From DASZMJ01 sp035551935 (lineage in GTDB: Bacteria > Planctomycetota > Planctomycetia > Isosphaerales > Isosphaeraceae), in NCBI GenBank assembly GCA_035551935.1, contig DASZMJ010000065.1, positions 1 through 18,236 on the forward strand: a stretch of DNA of 18,236 bases, written 5' to 3'. Shown piece by piece: positions 1-6,472 of the stretch (position 1 is its first letter; each line of letters begins with the position of its first letter). The notes beneath the pieces were generated by a model. The model saw only the letters and a program-made list of their open reading frames with translations, did no database searches and was not told where the DNA came from. A program made the translations under genes and the position numbers.

Positions 1-49
1 CGACCGCCGCCGCGACCCGCTCGCGAAGATCCTTCGAGTAGGGCCCCAT
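1..49 (-). CDS. IS630-type transposase, N-terminal fragment (cut by window edge)
   Basis: Reading leftwards from the ATG at 49 gives MGPYSKDLRERVAAAV before the window ends. The YSxDLRERV start is characteristic of the N-terminal helix-turn-helix of IS630/Tc1-family transposases, which bind the element ends and carry a DDE catalytic domain further on (outside the window). An excellent Shine-Dalgarno (AAGGAGA, about 6 nt before the ATG) supports this start. Only 16 codons are visible, so completeness of the element cannot be judged. I could not identify a terminal inverted repeat in 50-186. It could also be a stand-alone helix-turn-helix protein of the same fold. Confidence 0.6.
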   Translation of the reverse strand, partial: MGPYSKDLRERVAAAV

Positions 50-186
50 GACAATCTCCTTCGGCTCCGACCTCGGTGGCGTCAGCAATCCGCTCCTCGG
101 GAATCCTTTCCGTCTGCAAGCCGAAAGTAAACCGCTCTAGAGGGCCGGCGGCAGGGAAGCAAGGCCGAAGCCGTCCTCGGTCCGGC

Positions 187-1380
187 TCAGGACGACGCCC
201 CGCCGAACCGCGAGGCGAGGAACGGGCCGATCGGGAACGAGGGCGCGACCCCGGCGGCGAGCTCGGCGACGACGGCGCCGGTGAGGGGGGCGTTGACGAT
301 GCCGGTGCGGAAGTGGCCGCAGGCGTTGAGGTAGCCGTCGAGGCCGGCGACGGGCCCGAGGATCGGCAGCTCGTCGGGCGTGCCGGGCCGGAGGCCGGAC
401 CAGGCGCGCTTGACCTGGACCGACTCGAGCCCCGGCACCGCGCGGACCGCGCCGACGGCGAGCGCGTGGAGGGCCTGCGGGGTGACGCCGACCTCGAAGC
501 CGGCCTCCTCGGTCGTGCTGCCGACGAGGACCTCGCCGTGCCCCTTCTGGAGCAGGTAGCAGTCGGCCGTCGAGAGGCAGGCCGAGAGCAACTTGGGCAG
601 CGGCTCGGTGCCGACGATCTGGCCGCGGACCGGCCGGACGGGCAGTTCCAGGCCCGCGAGCCGGCCGAGCTTGGCGGCCCAGGCCCCCGCGGCGTTGACG
701 ACCATGTCGCAGGTGATGCGACCGGCGGGCGTCGCGACGGCGACCACCCGGCCGTCGCGGACCTCCAGGCCGGTCGCCTCGGCCCGCGACAGGAACGTCG
801 CGCCGAGCTTGCAGGCGGCGGCACGCAGCGCGTCGGCGAGTCGGTACGGGTTGACCTGATCGTCCCCCTCGAACCGCAACGCCCCGCGCGCCCGACGCGA
901 CACGGCCGGCTCGGCCCGCGCCAGCTCGTCGGCGTCGAGCCACGCCGGCATCTCGGCCCCGACCGGCCCCCGGGCCCGCAGCGACCGGGCGAACGACTCG
1001 TCGCCGTCGTCGAAGAGGAGGAACAGCAGCGAGGTCCGCTCCCACTCGACGTCGATGCCGGTCGCCTCGAACAGCTCGGCGGCGAGGCCGGGGAACATGG
1101 CGTTGGAGCGTCGGGCGAACGCGACGAAGTGCGGCGGCAAGGCCGTCGGGGCATCGGGGGCGCGGCCGGCGGCGTGCCGGGCCTTGTGGACGATGACGCC
1201 GCAGCCGAGCCCGACCGACTCGCCCACCGGCCAGAGCCCGCCGGCCGACGCCGAGGTCGCCCGGCCGCGCCGGGCCTGGTCGAGCAACGTCACCCGCAAG
1301 CCCCGCCGCGCGGTGTAATAGGCGACGGCACAGCCGATCGCCCCCCCGCCGACGACCACCACGTCCGCCGACCGGCTCAC
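187..1380 (-). CDS. FAD-dependent oxidoreductase, DAO family (HcnC/OoxB-like beta subunit)
   Basis: A 397-residue flavoenzyme of the D-amino-acid/glycine oxidase family. The N-terminal Rossmann motif GGGAIG (residues 11-16) with a following acidic residue (LLDQ, about 32-35) binds FAD. The C-terminal GLRPGTPDELPILGP (about 329-343) and GHFRTGIVNAPLTG (about 355-368) blocks are typical of the beta subunits of hydrogen cyanide synthase, opine oxidase and D-hydroxyproline dehydrogenase. These enzymes oxidise an amino or imino acid and pass electrons through a partner flavoprotein. The start is a GTG whose last bases overlap the TGA of the upstream gene (GTGA, 4 nt), so the two are translationally coupled and probably form one complex. 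A longer in-frame extension to 1638 is rejected because it lies antisense-like inside the alpha gene's codons. The actual substrate cannot be read from the sequence. No signal peptide is seen, so it is likely cytoplasmic or membrane-associated. Confidence 0.85.
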   Translation of the reverse strand: MSRSADVVVVGGGAIGCAVAYYTARRGLRVTLLDQARRGRATSASAGGLWPVGESVGLGCGVIVHKARHAAGRAPDAPTALPPHFVAFARRSNAMFPGLAAELFEATGIDVEWERTSLLFLLFDDGDESFARSLRARGPVGAEMPAWLDADELARAEPAVSRRARGALRFEGDDQVNPYRLADALRAAACKLGATFLSRAEATGLEVRDGRVVAVATPAGRITCDMVVNAAGAWAAKLGRLAGLELPVRPVRGQIVGTEPLPKLLSACLSTADCYLLQKGHGEVLVGSTTEEAGFEVGVTPQALHALAVGAVRAVPGLESVQVKRAWSGLRPGTPDELPILGPVAGLDGYLNACGHFRTGIVNAPLTGAVVAELAAGVAPSFPIGPFLASRFGGASS

Positions 1381-2675
1381 TCGACCCCCTCCATCCGCGC
1401 CAACGCCCCGAGCGTCACCGGCCGCGCGGGGGGCCTCGGGTTGATCCGGCCGACGTCCCCGGCGCCCCTCCCGGTCGCCCGCGCGACGGCCAGGGCCGCC
1501 GGCGCCTCGCAGCCCCGTCCCTGGCAGCGTCCCATGCCGAGCCGGGTCGCCAGCTTCAACGACGCGAGGTCGTCGGCGCCCCCGGCGATGGCCTCCCGGA
1601 CCCGGGCGAGCGTGACCCCCTCGCAGCGGCAGAGGCACGTCGCCTCAACCGCGAGTTCGAGCAACCCCGGCCGCGGCGCGGCGGCGGCGTCGAGGGCCGC
1701 GCGGAACGGCCCGATCGCGGCGAGCCGGGTCCTCGGCCCCGCCCGACGCGCCTCGGCCTCGGCCGGGCCCAGCAGGCCGGCCCGCTCGGCGGCGGTGATG
1801 CCGGCGATCCGGCCCTCGTCGCCGGCGACCAGCGGCCCCGCGACACCCGCACCTTCGCCGACGGCGAAGATCCCGGGCACGGTCGTCTCCAGGAACTCAT
1901 CGCGGGCCGTGACCCAGCCGCCGACCCCCGGCTCGAACCGCTGCCGGCAACCGGCGAGGCTGGCCAGCTCGTTCCGGGCGAGCCTGCCGAACCCGGTCAC
2001 GATCCGGTCCAATGCGACCGTCTCGGCACGGCCCCGGAGCGGTCGCCAGTCGTCCGGCGCGACCGGGCCGAACGTCGCCCCCTCGACCCCATCGCGGCCG
2101 ATCGCGGCGAAGACGGTGTGGTGGCTCCGGACCGAGACGCCGGCCCGTCCCAGGAATTCCAGGTCCGGGCCCGCCCCGTGGGTCGGCTCTCCGGCCCATC
2201 CATCAGCGTCGCCCGCGTCGAGGACGGCCACGACCTCGACCCCCTCCTCGACCAGCCGCCGCGCCGCGGCCAGGATCGGCCGGCCGGTCCCCGCCACGAG
2301 GGCCCGCCGGGCGGGGCGTCGTTCCGACTCCAGGTCGCGAACGGCCACGACCCCCGGGAGGTCCCAGCCGGGGAACGGGACCGGTCGGTCGATCGTCCCC
2401 GTCGCCAGGATCAGTTGCCCGGCGCGGACCAGGCCCGAGGCGTCGCCGCGCGCCCAGAGGACCGCGGGCCCCTCGGCGACCAGCAACGCCGACGTCCCCC
2501 CCCAGACCTCGAGGCGGTCGCCCGACGACGGCGGCGCCGGGCCGTCGTCGATCAGGGTCGGCCGCAAGCCGGCCCGCGCGGCCTCGATAGCCGCGGCATG
2601 CCCCGCGGTCCCCGCGCCGACGATCACCAGCGGCCGGTCGGCTTGCATGGCATTCCAGGACGCCGGAGAGAACAT
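1377..2675 (-). CDS. FAD/NAD(P)-binding oxidoreductase with Bfd-like [2Fe-2S] domain (HcnB/OoxA-like alpha subunit)
   Basis: A 432-residue partner of the downstream DAO-type gene. Residues 16-30 hold a dinucleotide-binding motif (VIVGAGTAGHAA); ILATGTIDRPVP (about 89-100) and FAVGEGAGVAGP (about 270-281) are the ATG and GD-type FAD motifs of the pyridine-nucleotide disulfide oxidoreductase fold. The C-terminus has a Bfd-like [2Fe-2S] site: CRCE (C349, C351) and MGRCQGRGC (C384, C389), as in HcnB, OoxA and D-hydroxyproline dehydrogenase alpha subunits. The segment between the first FAD motif and residue 90 looks shorter than in typical relatives. Two starts are possible: ATG at 2675, or ATG at 2648, which removes nine residues and has a weak GGA at suitable spacing. 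Both keep the FAD motif. The stop overlaps the GTG of the beta gene by 4 nt. The usual third, small 2Fe-2S subunit is not encoded immediately upstream. Confidence 0.83.
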   Translation of the reverse strand: MFSPASWNAMQADRPLVIVGAGTAGHAAAIEAARAGLRPTLIDDGPAPPSSGDRLEVWGGTSALLVAEGPAVLWARGDASGLVRAGQLILATGTIDRPVPFPGWDLPGVVAVRDLESERRPARRALVAGTGRPILAAARRLVEEGVEVVAVLDAGDADGWAGEPTHGAGPDLEFLGRAGVSVRSHHTVFAAIGRDGVEGATFGPVAPDDWRPLRGRAETVALDRIVTGFGRLARNELASLAGCRQRFEPGVGGWVTARDEFLETTVPGIFAVGEGAGVAGPLVAGDEGRIAGITAAERAGLLGPAEAEARRAGPRTRLAAIGPFRAALDAAAAPRPGLLELAVEATCLCRCEGVTLARVREAIAGGADDLASLKLATRLGMGRCQGRGCEAPAALAVARATGRGAGDVGRINPRPPARPVTLGALARMEGVE

Positions 2676-2754
2676 CCCAAGTTATTTCTAGGCGACAGGC
2701 CGACCCGGACCAGTCCCCTCGAGGGGGAAACCGGCGCGAATCCATCAAAATGAA

Positions 2755-2791
2755 CGAACGGGGACGAGGATCGTGTCCTCGTCCCCGTTCG
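2755..2791 (-). terminator. Rho-independent terminator after the LEPR-XLL gene
   Basis: A perfect 16-bp inverted repeat (2755-2770 with 2776-2791, 5-nt loop) lies 28 nt past the stop codon at 2819. Reading on the minus strand, the stem is followed by TTCATTTT, a U-rich run. On the plus strand the stem is followed by G-rich sequence, so the polarity fits the minus-strand surface-protein gene. It also insulates the downstream dehydrogenase operon. Confidence 0.85.
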
Positions 2792-2818
2792 GGGTGGTCG
2801 GGGCGGTTGGCCGAGGGA

Positions 2819-4504
2819 TCAGGCCGAGGGGAGCCGGCCGCGCTTGATGCGGGCGAAGAAGCCGGCGCCGGTGTTGCCCAACGGCGTGGTCTGGCCGCTG
2901 ACGAACGCCCCGCCGGTCGTCGAGCCGGTGATCTTGCCGGGTCCGGCGACCGAGCTGGGGCTGCCGTAGTGCTTGGTCGGCCCGGCGCGGTAGGTGGCCG
3001 AGACGTCCGAGTTGACGAGGTCGCCGACCTGGCGGTACGGGCCGATCTTGCTCGGGCCGCGGGTGCCGTTGAGCCCGAGGACGTACGACGGGTAGTCGAA
3101 GCCCGCCTTGATCTCGCTGTTCTGGAGGTTGCCGGCGATCTGGGTCTTGCCGATCGAGCCGGCCGAGGCGACGACCGCCGAGGTCAGCGCGTTGCCGGGC
3201 CGGACGAAGTAATGGGTCGTGCCGTTGCCGGTGCTCTGGATCAGGTTCGGGTCCTGCGAGGTCTGCCGGATCGTGCTGGACTGGCCGACGCCCAGGGCCC
3301 CGATCGAGCCGGCCGAGATCAGGCCGCCGTAGAGCCCGAAGCTCGGGTAGCCGGCCGTCGCCGCCGACTGGCCGTAGTCGGCCGGCGAGTTGATGATGCC
3401 GTTGGTGCTTCCCAGGCCGCGGGCGAAGTAGAGGTGGCCGATCTTGCCGCGCGAGACGTCCAGCCCCAGCGCGTCGGCGGTGCCGCCGAAGGTCGCGCTG
3501 TTCAGGTGGGACAGGCCGCTGAAGCTGCCGACGAACGGCGTCGCCGACCGGCTGACGGTGGTGTTGCGGGCCGTGCCGGCGACCTCCAGGTGGTTGATCG
3601 CCGTCGCCCGGATCGCCGTCCGCCCGGTCGTGCCGACGACCGGGAAGGCCGCCTGGTCGAAGAACGTCTGCGGCGAGGCCGCCGCCGCCTCGATGTTCAG
3701 GTCCTGGATCTGGCCGTTGACGATCAGGTTGACCGTCGGCACCGTCTGCGGCACGCCGTTGGGGTTGACCGTCGTCGCGCTGTTGAAGACGGTGTTCTGG
3801 ATGTCCTGGAGGTGGATGGTCGGCGCGACCTTCAGCGGGCTGGACGGGTCGCCGATGACGATGTCGATCGGCGGCGTGCCCGCGGCCAGGTCGATCGGCG
3901 CCTGGATGTCGCGGAACTCGAGGTAGCCGACCCCCTGCGCCAGGTAGATCGCCGGCGACGCGGAGCTGGTGACCGTCGCCGGCTCGGCCAGCGAGAACCC
4001 GTCCAGGACGATCGACTTGACCCCGCTGAGGTCGGTCAGGTGGTTGAACGTCACCACCCCCGACGACACGACTCGCGGCGACGGCGACACCTGGCCGACG
4101 ACCGTCGTCCGGTTCGGGTCGGTGCCGACGAGCTGGATCGTGTCGATGTTCGAGTCCAGGACGCCTTCGCTGGGGTTCGTGGGTGTGACGACCGCGTAGC
4201 CGGGGCCGTTGACGACGATCGTGTACTGGTCGCCGAGCGTGTCGGTCCCCTGGATGAACTTGCCCGAGTTATTGAGCGAGTTCAGCGCCGCGGTGCTGGC
4301 GATCTGCACCGGGTGCAACGGGGTCGGCGCGGCCGGCCCGTACAGGACCGTTCGGGGGACGACCTGGGGGTGGAAATACGACAGATAGGGGGGCGGCCCA
4401 CCGGTCAGGAGCTGGCGCGGTTCGAGGGCCTCGACGGCCCCGGGCCGGGGGCCCGGCCGCGCCGCCGAGGGGTCTGCCGACCGACGTCGCCTGGTCCGAC
4501 TCAT
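2819..4504 (-). CDS. LEPR-XLL domain surface protein, beta-helix-like
   Basis: A 561-residue protein beginning MSRTRRRR and carrying the LEPRQLL signature at residues 27-33. This planctomycete-specific motif marks large exported or surface proteins and follows a short arginine-rich leader. The rest is rich in Gly, Ser, Thr, Asn and Val with recurring short strands such as SAGSIGALGV and SAGSIGKTQI (two SAGSIG copies in the C-terminal third), which suggests a right-handed parallel beta-helix or similar solenoid. No catalytic motif is recognised, and I assign no enzymatic function. The start at 4504 is chosen over an upstream in-frame ATG (4567) because it has GGGAGGG about 9 nt before it and places LEPR-XLL at the usual distance from the N-terminus. 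The gene looks monocistronic, with its own terminator. Confidence 0.8.
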   Translation of the reverse strand: MSRTRRRRSADPSAARPGPRPGAVEALEPRQLLTGGPPPYLSYFHPQVVPRTVLYGPAAPTPLHPVQIASTAALNSLNNSGKFIQGTDTLGDQYTIVVNGPGYAVVTPTNPSEGVLDSNIDTIQLVGTDPNRTTVVGQVSPSPRVVSSGVVTFNHLTDLSGVKSIVLDGFSLAEPATVTSSASPAIYLAQGVGYLEFRDIQAPIDLAAGTPPIDIVIGDPSSPLKVAPTIHLQDIQNTVFNSATTVNPNGVPQTVPTVNLIVNGQIQDLNIEAAAASPQTFFDQAAFPVVGTTGRTAIRATAINHLEVAGTARNTTVSRSATPFVGSFSGLSHLNSATFGGTADALGLDVSRGKIGHLYFARGLGSTNGIINSPADYGQSAATAGYPSFGLYGGLISAGSIGALGVGQSSTIRQTSQDPNLIQSTGNGTTHYFVRPGNALTSAVVASAGSIGKTQIAGNLQNSEIKAGFDYPSYVLGLNGTRGPSKIGPYRQVGDLVNSDVSATYRAGPTKHYGSPSSVAGPGKITGSTTGGAFVSGQTTPLGNTGAGFFARIKRGRLPSA

Positions 4505-4570
4505 CGAAGAATCCCTCCCACGCCGATCCCGGAAGTTCTTGCCGCGCCGGTCGGTCGTCACGGTCACGCC

Positions 4571-4591
4571 CGCGGCGCCGACGGCGCCGCG
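4571..4591 (-). other. Short GC hairpin upstream of the LEPR-XLL gene
   Basis: A perfect 9-bp inverted repeat (4571-4579 with 4583-4591) with a 3-nt loop lies about 65 nt upstream of the start at 4504. If transcribed it would fold stably in the 5' leader. No promoter hexamers of good quality are visible around it, so a regulatory role is only a possibility. Confidence 0.35.
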
Positions 4592-4640
4592 CGTGCCGGT
4601 TGTAATCGCCCCAAGTCGTGAGGGCGAACCGACCTCGGTT

Positions 4641-4684
4641 CCCCCCTATTGGTCGGCCGGCCGCACCGGCCGACTTCAGGGGGG
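4641..4684 (-). terminator. Two-part hairpin between the STAS gene and the LEPR-XLL gene
   Basis: An outer 7-bp stem (4641-4647 with 4678-4684) and an inner perfect 9-bp stem (4652-4660 with 4666-4674) are separated by a small internal loop. The structure lies about 48 nt beyond the STAS stop on the same strand. There is no U-tract after it, so it may be a rho-assisted end, a transcript-stabilising 3' structure or part of the next gene's upstream region. Confidence 0.45.
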
Positions 4685-4731
4685 ATGGCAAGATAGGAAA
4701 GTGGGGATAACGAGGGGATCGGGAAGGAGGG

Positions 4732-5112
4732 TTACAGCGACGGCGTCGCGTGCAACAGGGCGAGGGCCGAGGTGCGGTCCTCGGCGATCAGGAAGAGGCG
4801 TTCCAGCGCCGTCGTTTGCAGGAGGGAACGGACCTCGGGCCGGACGTCGAAGAGGACCAGACGTCCCCCCTCGGCCGCGACCCGGCGCCGGAGGGCGACC
4901 AGCAGGCCGACCCCGGTGCTCGAGAGGACATCGACCCGGGCCAAGTCCACCGCCACCCGCGGCCGCGACCGCCCGGCGGCGGCCCGCTGGACCGCCTCGT
5001 GATACGACCGCGACTCGTCGTCCAGGGCCTCGGGGCTGTCGATCGTCAGGATCAGGACCCCTTCCTCCTCGATCGTCCGGGGAAGGCGGCGTTCCTTCAA
5101 TTCCGTGAGCAT
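4732..5112 (-). CDS. STAS-domain protein (anti-sigma factor antagonist type)
   Basis: A 126-residue single-domain protein. The stretch VAVDLARVDVLSSTGVGLLVAL (about 53-74) is the core STAS motif: a beta strand, then the D-x-x-S-S-T-G loop that carries the phosphorylatable serine (S64 or S65), then a helix. This is the fold of SpoIIAA/RsbV-type antagonists, which bind and release an anti-sigma kinase. The second half (GGRLVLFDVRPEVRSLLQTTALERLF) follows the family pattern. No RsbW-like kinase or sigma factor is adjacent, so its partner lies elsewhere. The start at 5112 is the first ATG matching the domain boundary; the longer open frame upstream to 5433 has low-complexity Arg/Pro-rich content and runs opposite the small plus-strand gene. 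A possible weak promoter (TCGACA, 18 nt, TAACAT) lies at 5240-5211. Confidence 0.85.
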   Translation of the reverse strand: MLTELKERRLPRTIEEEGVLILTIDSPEALDDESRSYHEAVQRAAAGRSRPRVAVDLARVDVLSSTGVGLLVALRRRVAAEGGRLVLFDVRPEVRSLLQTTALERLFLIAEDRTSALALLHATPSL

Positions 5113-5268
5113 GGGCTGTCTTCGTCCTTCGGCCGCGGGTCCGGCGCTCCTCCGGTCCCGCCATCTCCCAATTCCGGCGTGGGGCTCAAGGCCCCGTCGA
5201 GCGTCGGCCGATGTTAATCGATGTGGTGGCTTGTTGTCGACCTCGATCTCGCGAGCATGCACACCATG

Positions 5269-5523
5269 ATGCCTACAAGGATCTCGGTCCGACTCCGATC
5301 CTGGCTCATCCCCCTCGTCCTCCTGTCGACGACCGGTTGTGCCCACAGCCGGCCGTCGCTCTACCCGAGGACCCGCTCGGCCGCGAAGCCGGTCGTCATC
5401 GGCGATCGCTTCCACATCCCCGAGCCGTATCACGCGGATACGACCATCGTCCGGCCCGGGGCCCGGGTCCGGTCGCGGGTGCTCGCGCCGTCGCCGACGT
5501 TGACGCCCGCCCCTGTTAACTAG
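5269..5523 (+). CDS. Small putative lipoprotein
   Basis: About 84 residues with an N-terminus of basic residues (MPTRISVRLR), a hydrophobic stretch (SWLIPLVLLS) and TTGC, which resembles a lipobox with cysteine near residue 24. The mature part is short, Arg/Pro-rich and without recognised domains. It would be exported and possibly lipid-anchored. ATGs at 5221, 5257, 5266 and 5269 are all in frame; 5269 gives the most compact signal peptide, but none has a convincing Shine-Dalgarno. The gene is divergent from the STAS gene. No function is claimed, and it could be a non-coding open frame. Confidence 0.45.
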   Translation: MPTRISVRLRSWLIPLVLLSTTGCAHSRPSLYPRTRSAAKPVVIGDRFHIPEPYHADTTIVRPGARVRSRVLAPSPTLTPAPVN

Positions 5524-5665
5524 ACGCCGGGCCGGGCCTCCGTGTTCGCCCCGCGTGGTGTTCTTCGCCCGGTCGTCCCCCGCATTCTACGGCACTCCCC
5601 CATCGCGTGCGGCGCGAACGTGCGCCCTCCGGGTGATAACGATAGGGGGCGTCTCCCCTTAGAAA

Positions 5666-5694
5666 TTGTCGACGGCCGCCCTCCGGCCTATCAT
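5666..5694 (+). promoter_or_regulatory. Sigma70-like promoter for the NYN gene
   Basis: TTGTCG (5666-5671), a 17-nt spacer and TATCAT (5689-5694). The -10 matches the consensus at five of six positions and the -35 at four. The predicted transcription start near 5701 would give a leader of about 40 nt before the ATG at 5740. Confidence 0.5.
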
Positions 5695-5739
5695 GGGGGT
5701 GGGAGCCCGGGGCGAGCGCTCGACGCCGAGGGGTGGACC

Positions 5740-6348
5740 ATGCGGACCCTCATCGACGGCTATAACGTGATGTACGCGGCCGGCTTGCTCGGCCGCCGCC
5801 TCCCCCCCGACGGCCTCCGCAAGGTCCGCCACCGGTTCCTCAACGACCTGGCCGCCACCCTCGGCGTCGAGTCGGCCGACCAGACCACCATCGTCTTCGA
5901 CGCCGCCGCCGCCGCTGCCCCGCCGGGCGCCCCCCGCGAGTCGAAGCACAAGGGGATGACCGTCGTCTTCGCCGTCGACGACGAGGACGCCGACGCCCGG
6001 CTCGAAGACCTGATCGCCCACCACCCCGCGCCGAAGTCCCTGACGGTCGTCTCCTCCGACCACCGAGTCCGCCAGGCCGCCGCGCGTCGCAAGGCGAAGG
6101 TCACGACCGCCGACGACTTCCTCGACCGCCTCGATTCCCTCCGTTCCCGCCCCCGCCCCCGCCGCCCGCCCCCTCCTCCTGCCGATCCTTCACCGACCCC
6201 CTCCCCCGCCGAGACCGCCTACTGGCTCGCCCAGTTCGCCGACCTCGCCTCCGCCCCCGAGACCCGCGCCGCCCTCGAGCCTGCCGACTTCGTCCCCACC
6301 GACGACGACCTCGCCCGGATCGCCCGCGAGGTCGACCAGGAACCCTGA
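5740..6348 (+). CDS. NYN domain ribonuclease-like protein (YacP/Rae1 type)
   Basis: A 202-residue protein whose N-terminal ~130 residues match the YacP-like NYN (PIN-fold) nucleases. Family motifs are LIDGYNV (4-10, acidic D6), IVFDA (51-55, D54), the acidic cluster DEDADARLEDLI (81-92) and VVSSDHRVR (103-111, D107). YacP/Rae1 of Bacillus cleaves mRNA on the ribosome, and a similar RNA-cleaving role is inferred here. After the domain comes a proline/arginine-rich linker (about 136-156) and a helical acidic tail to residue 202, an extension that is absent from minimal YacP proteins. The ATG at 5740 is preceded by GAGGGGTGGA. An in-frame extension to 5542 is rejected because it crosses the promoter. 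Confidence 0.85.
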   Translation: MRTLIDGYNVMYAAGLLGRRLPPDGLRKVRHRFLNDLAATLGVESADQTTIVFDAAAAAAPPGAPRESKHKGMTVVFAVDDEDADARLEDLIAHHPAPKSLTVVSSDHRVRQAAARRKAKVTTADDFLDRLDSLRSRPRPRRPPPPPADPSPTPSPAETAYWLAQFADLASAPETRAALEPADFVPTDDDLARIAREVDQEP

Positions 6349-6350
6349 AT

Positions 6351-6370
6351 CCTCGAGACCTTCCTCGAGG
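6351..6370 (+). terminator. Weak hairpin after the NYN gene
   Basis: A 7-bp perfect inverted repeat (6351-6357 with 6364-6370, 6-nt loop) starts two bases after the stop codon. A short TTTTA run follows 15 nt later, at 6386-6390, too far for a standard intrinsic terminator. Confidence 0.3.
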
Positions 6371-6472
6371 GCTTCATGAGCCCGGTTTTATCGAGTCTTC
6401 ACGACGATATCGCGCGACGTTGGTATCGTACCGGGCGGTCCGTGACCGATCGTCCACCCGGAGCCCGCAGCC

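Noticed and set aside
187..2675. Hydrogen cyanide synthase (hcnBC)
   Set aside because: Subunit similarity is real, but hcnA is missing and the same fold serves opine and hydroxyproline dehydrogenases, so a cyanide-producing role is not supported.
76..2691. An 871-residue plus-strand open frame across the dehydrogenase genes
   Set aside because: It is antisense to two well-recognised flavoproteins, has Arg/Pro/Gly low complexity and no motifs. Such frames arise from extreme GC at third codon positions.
2750..4621. A 623-residue plus-strand open frame opposite the LEPR-XLL gene
   Set aside because: Its sequence is an Arg/Asp/Val repeat pattern typical of a shadow frame, and it starts inside the terminator stem.
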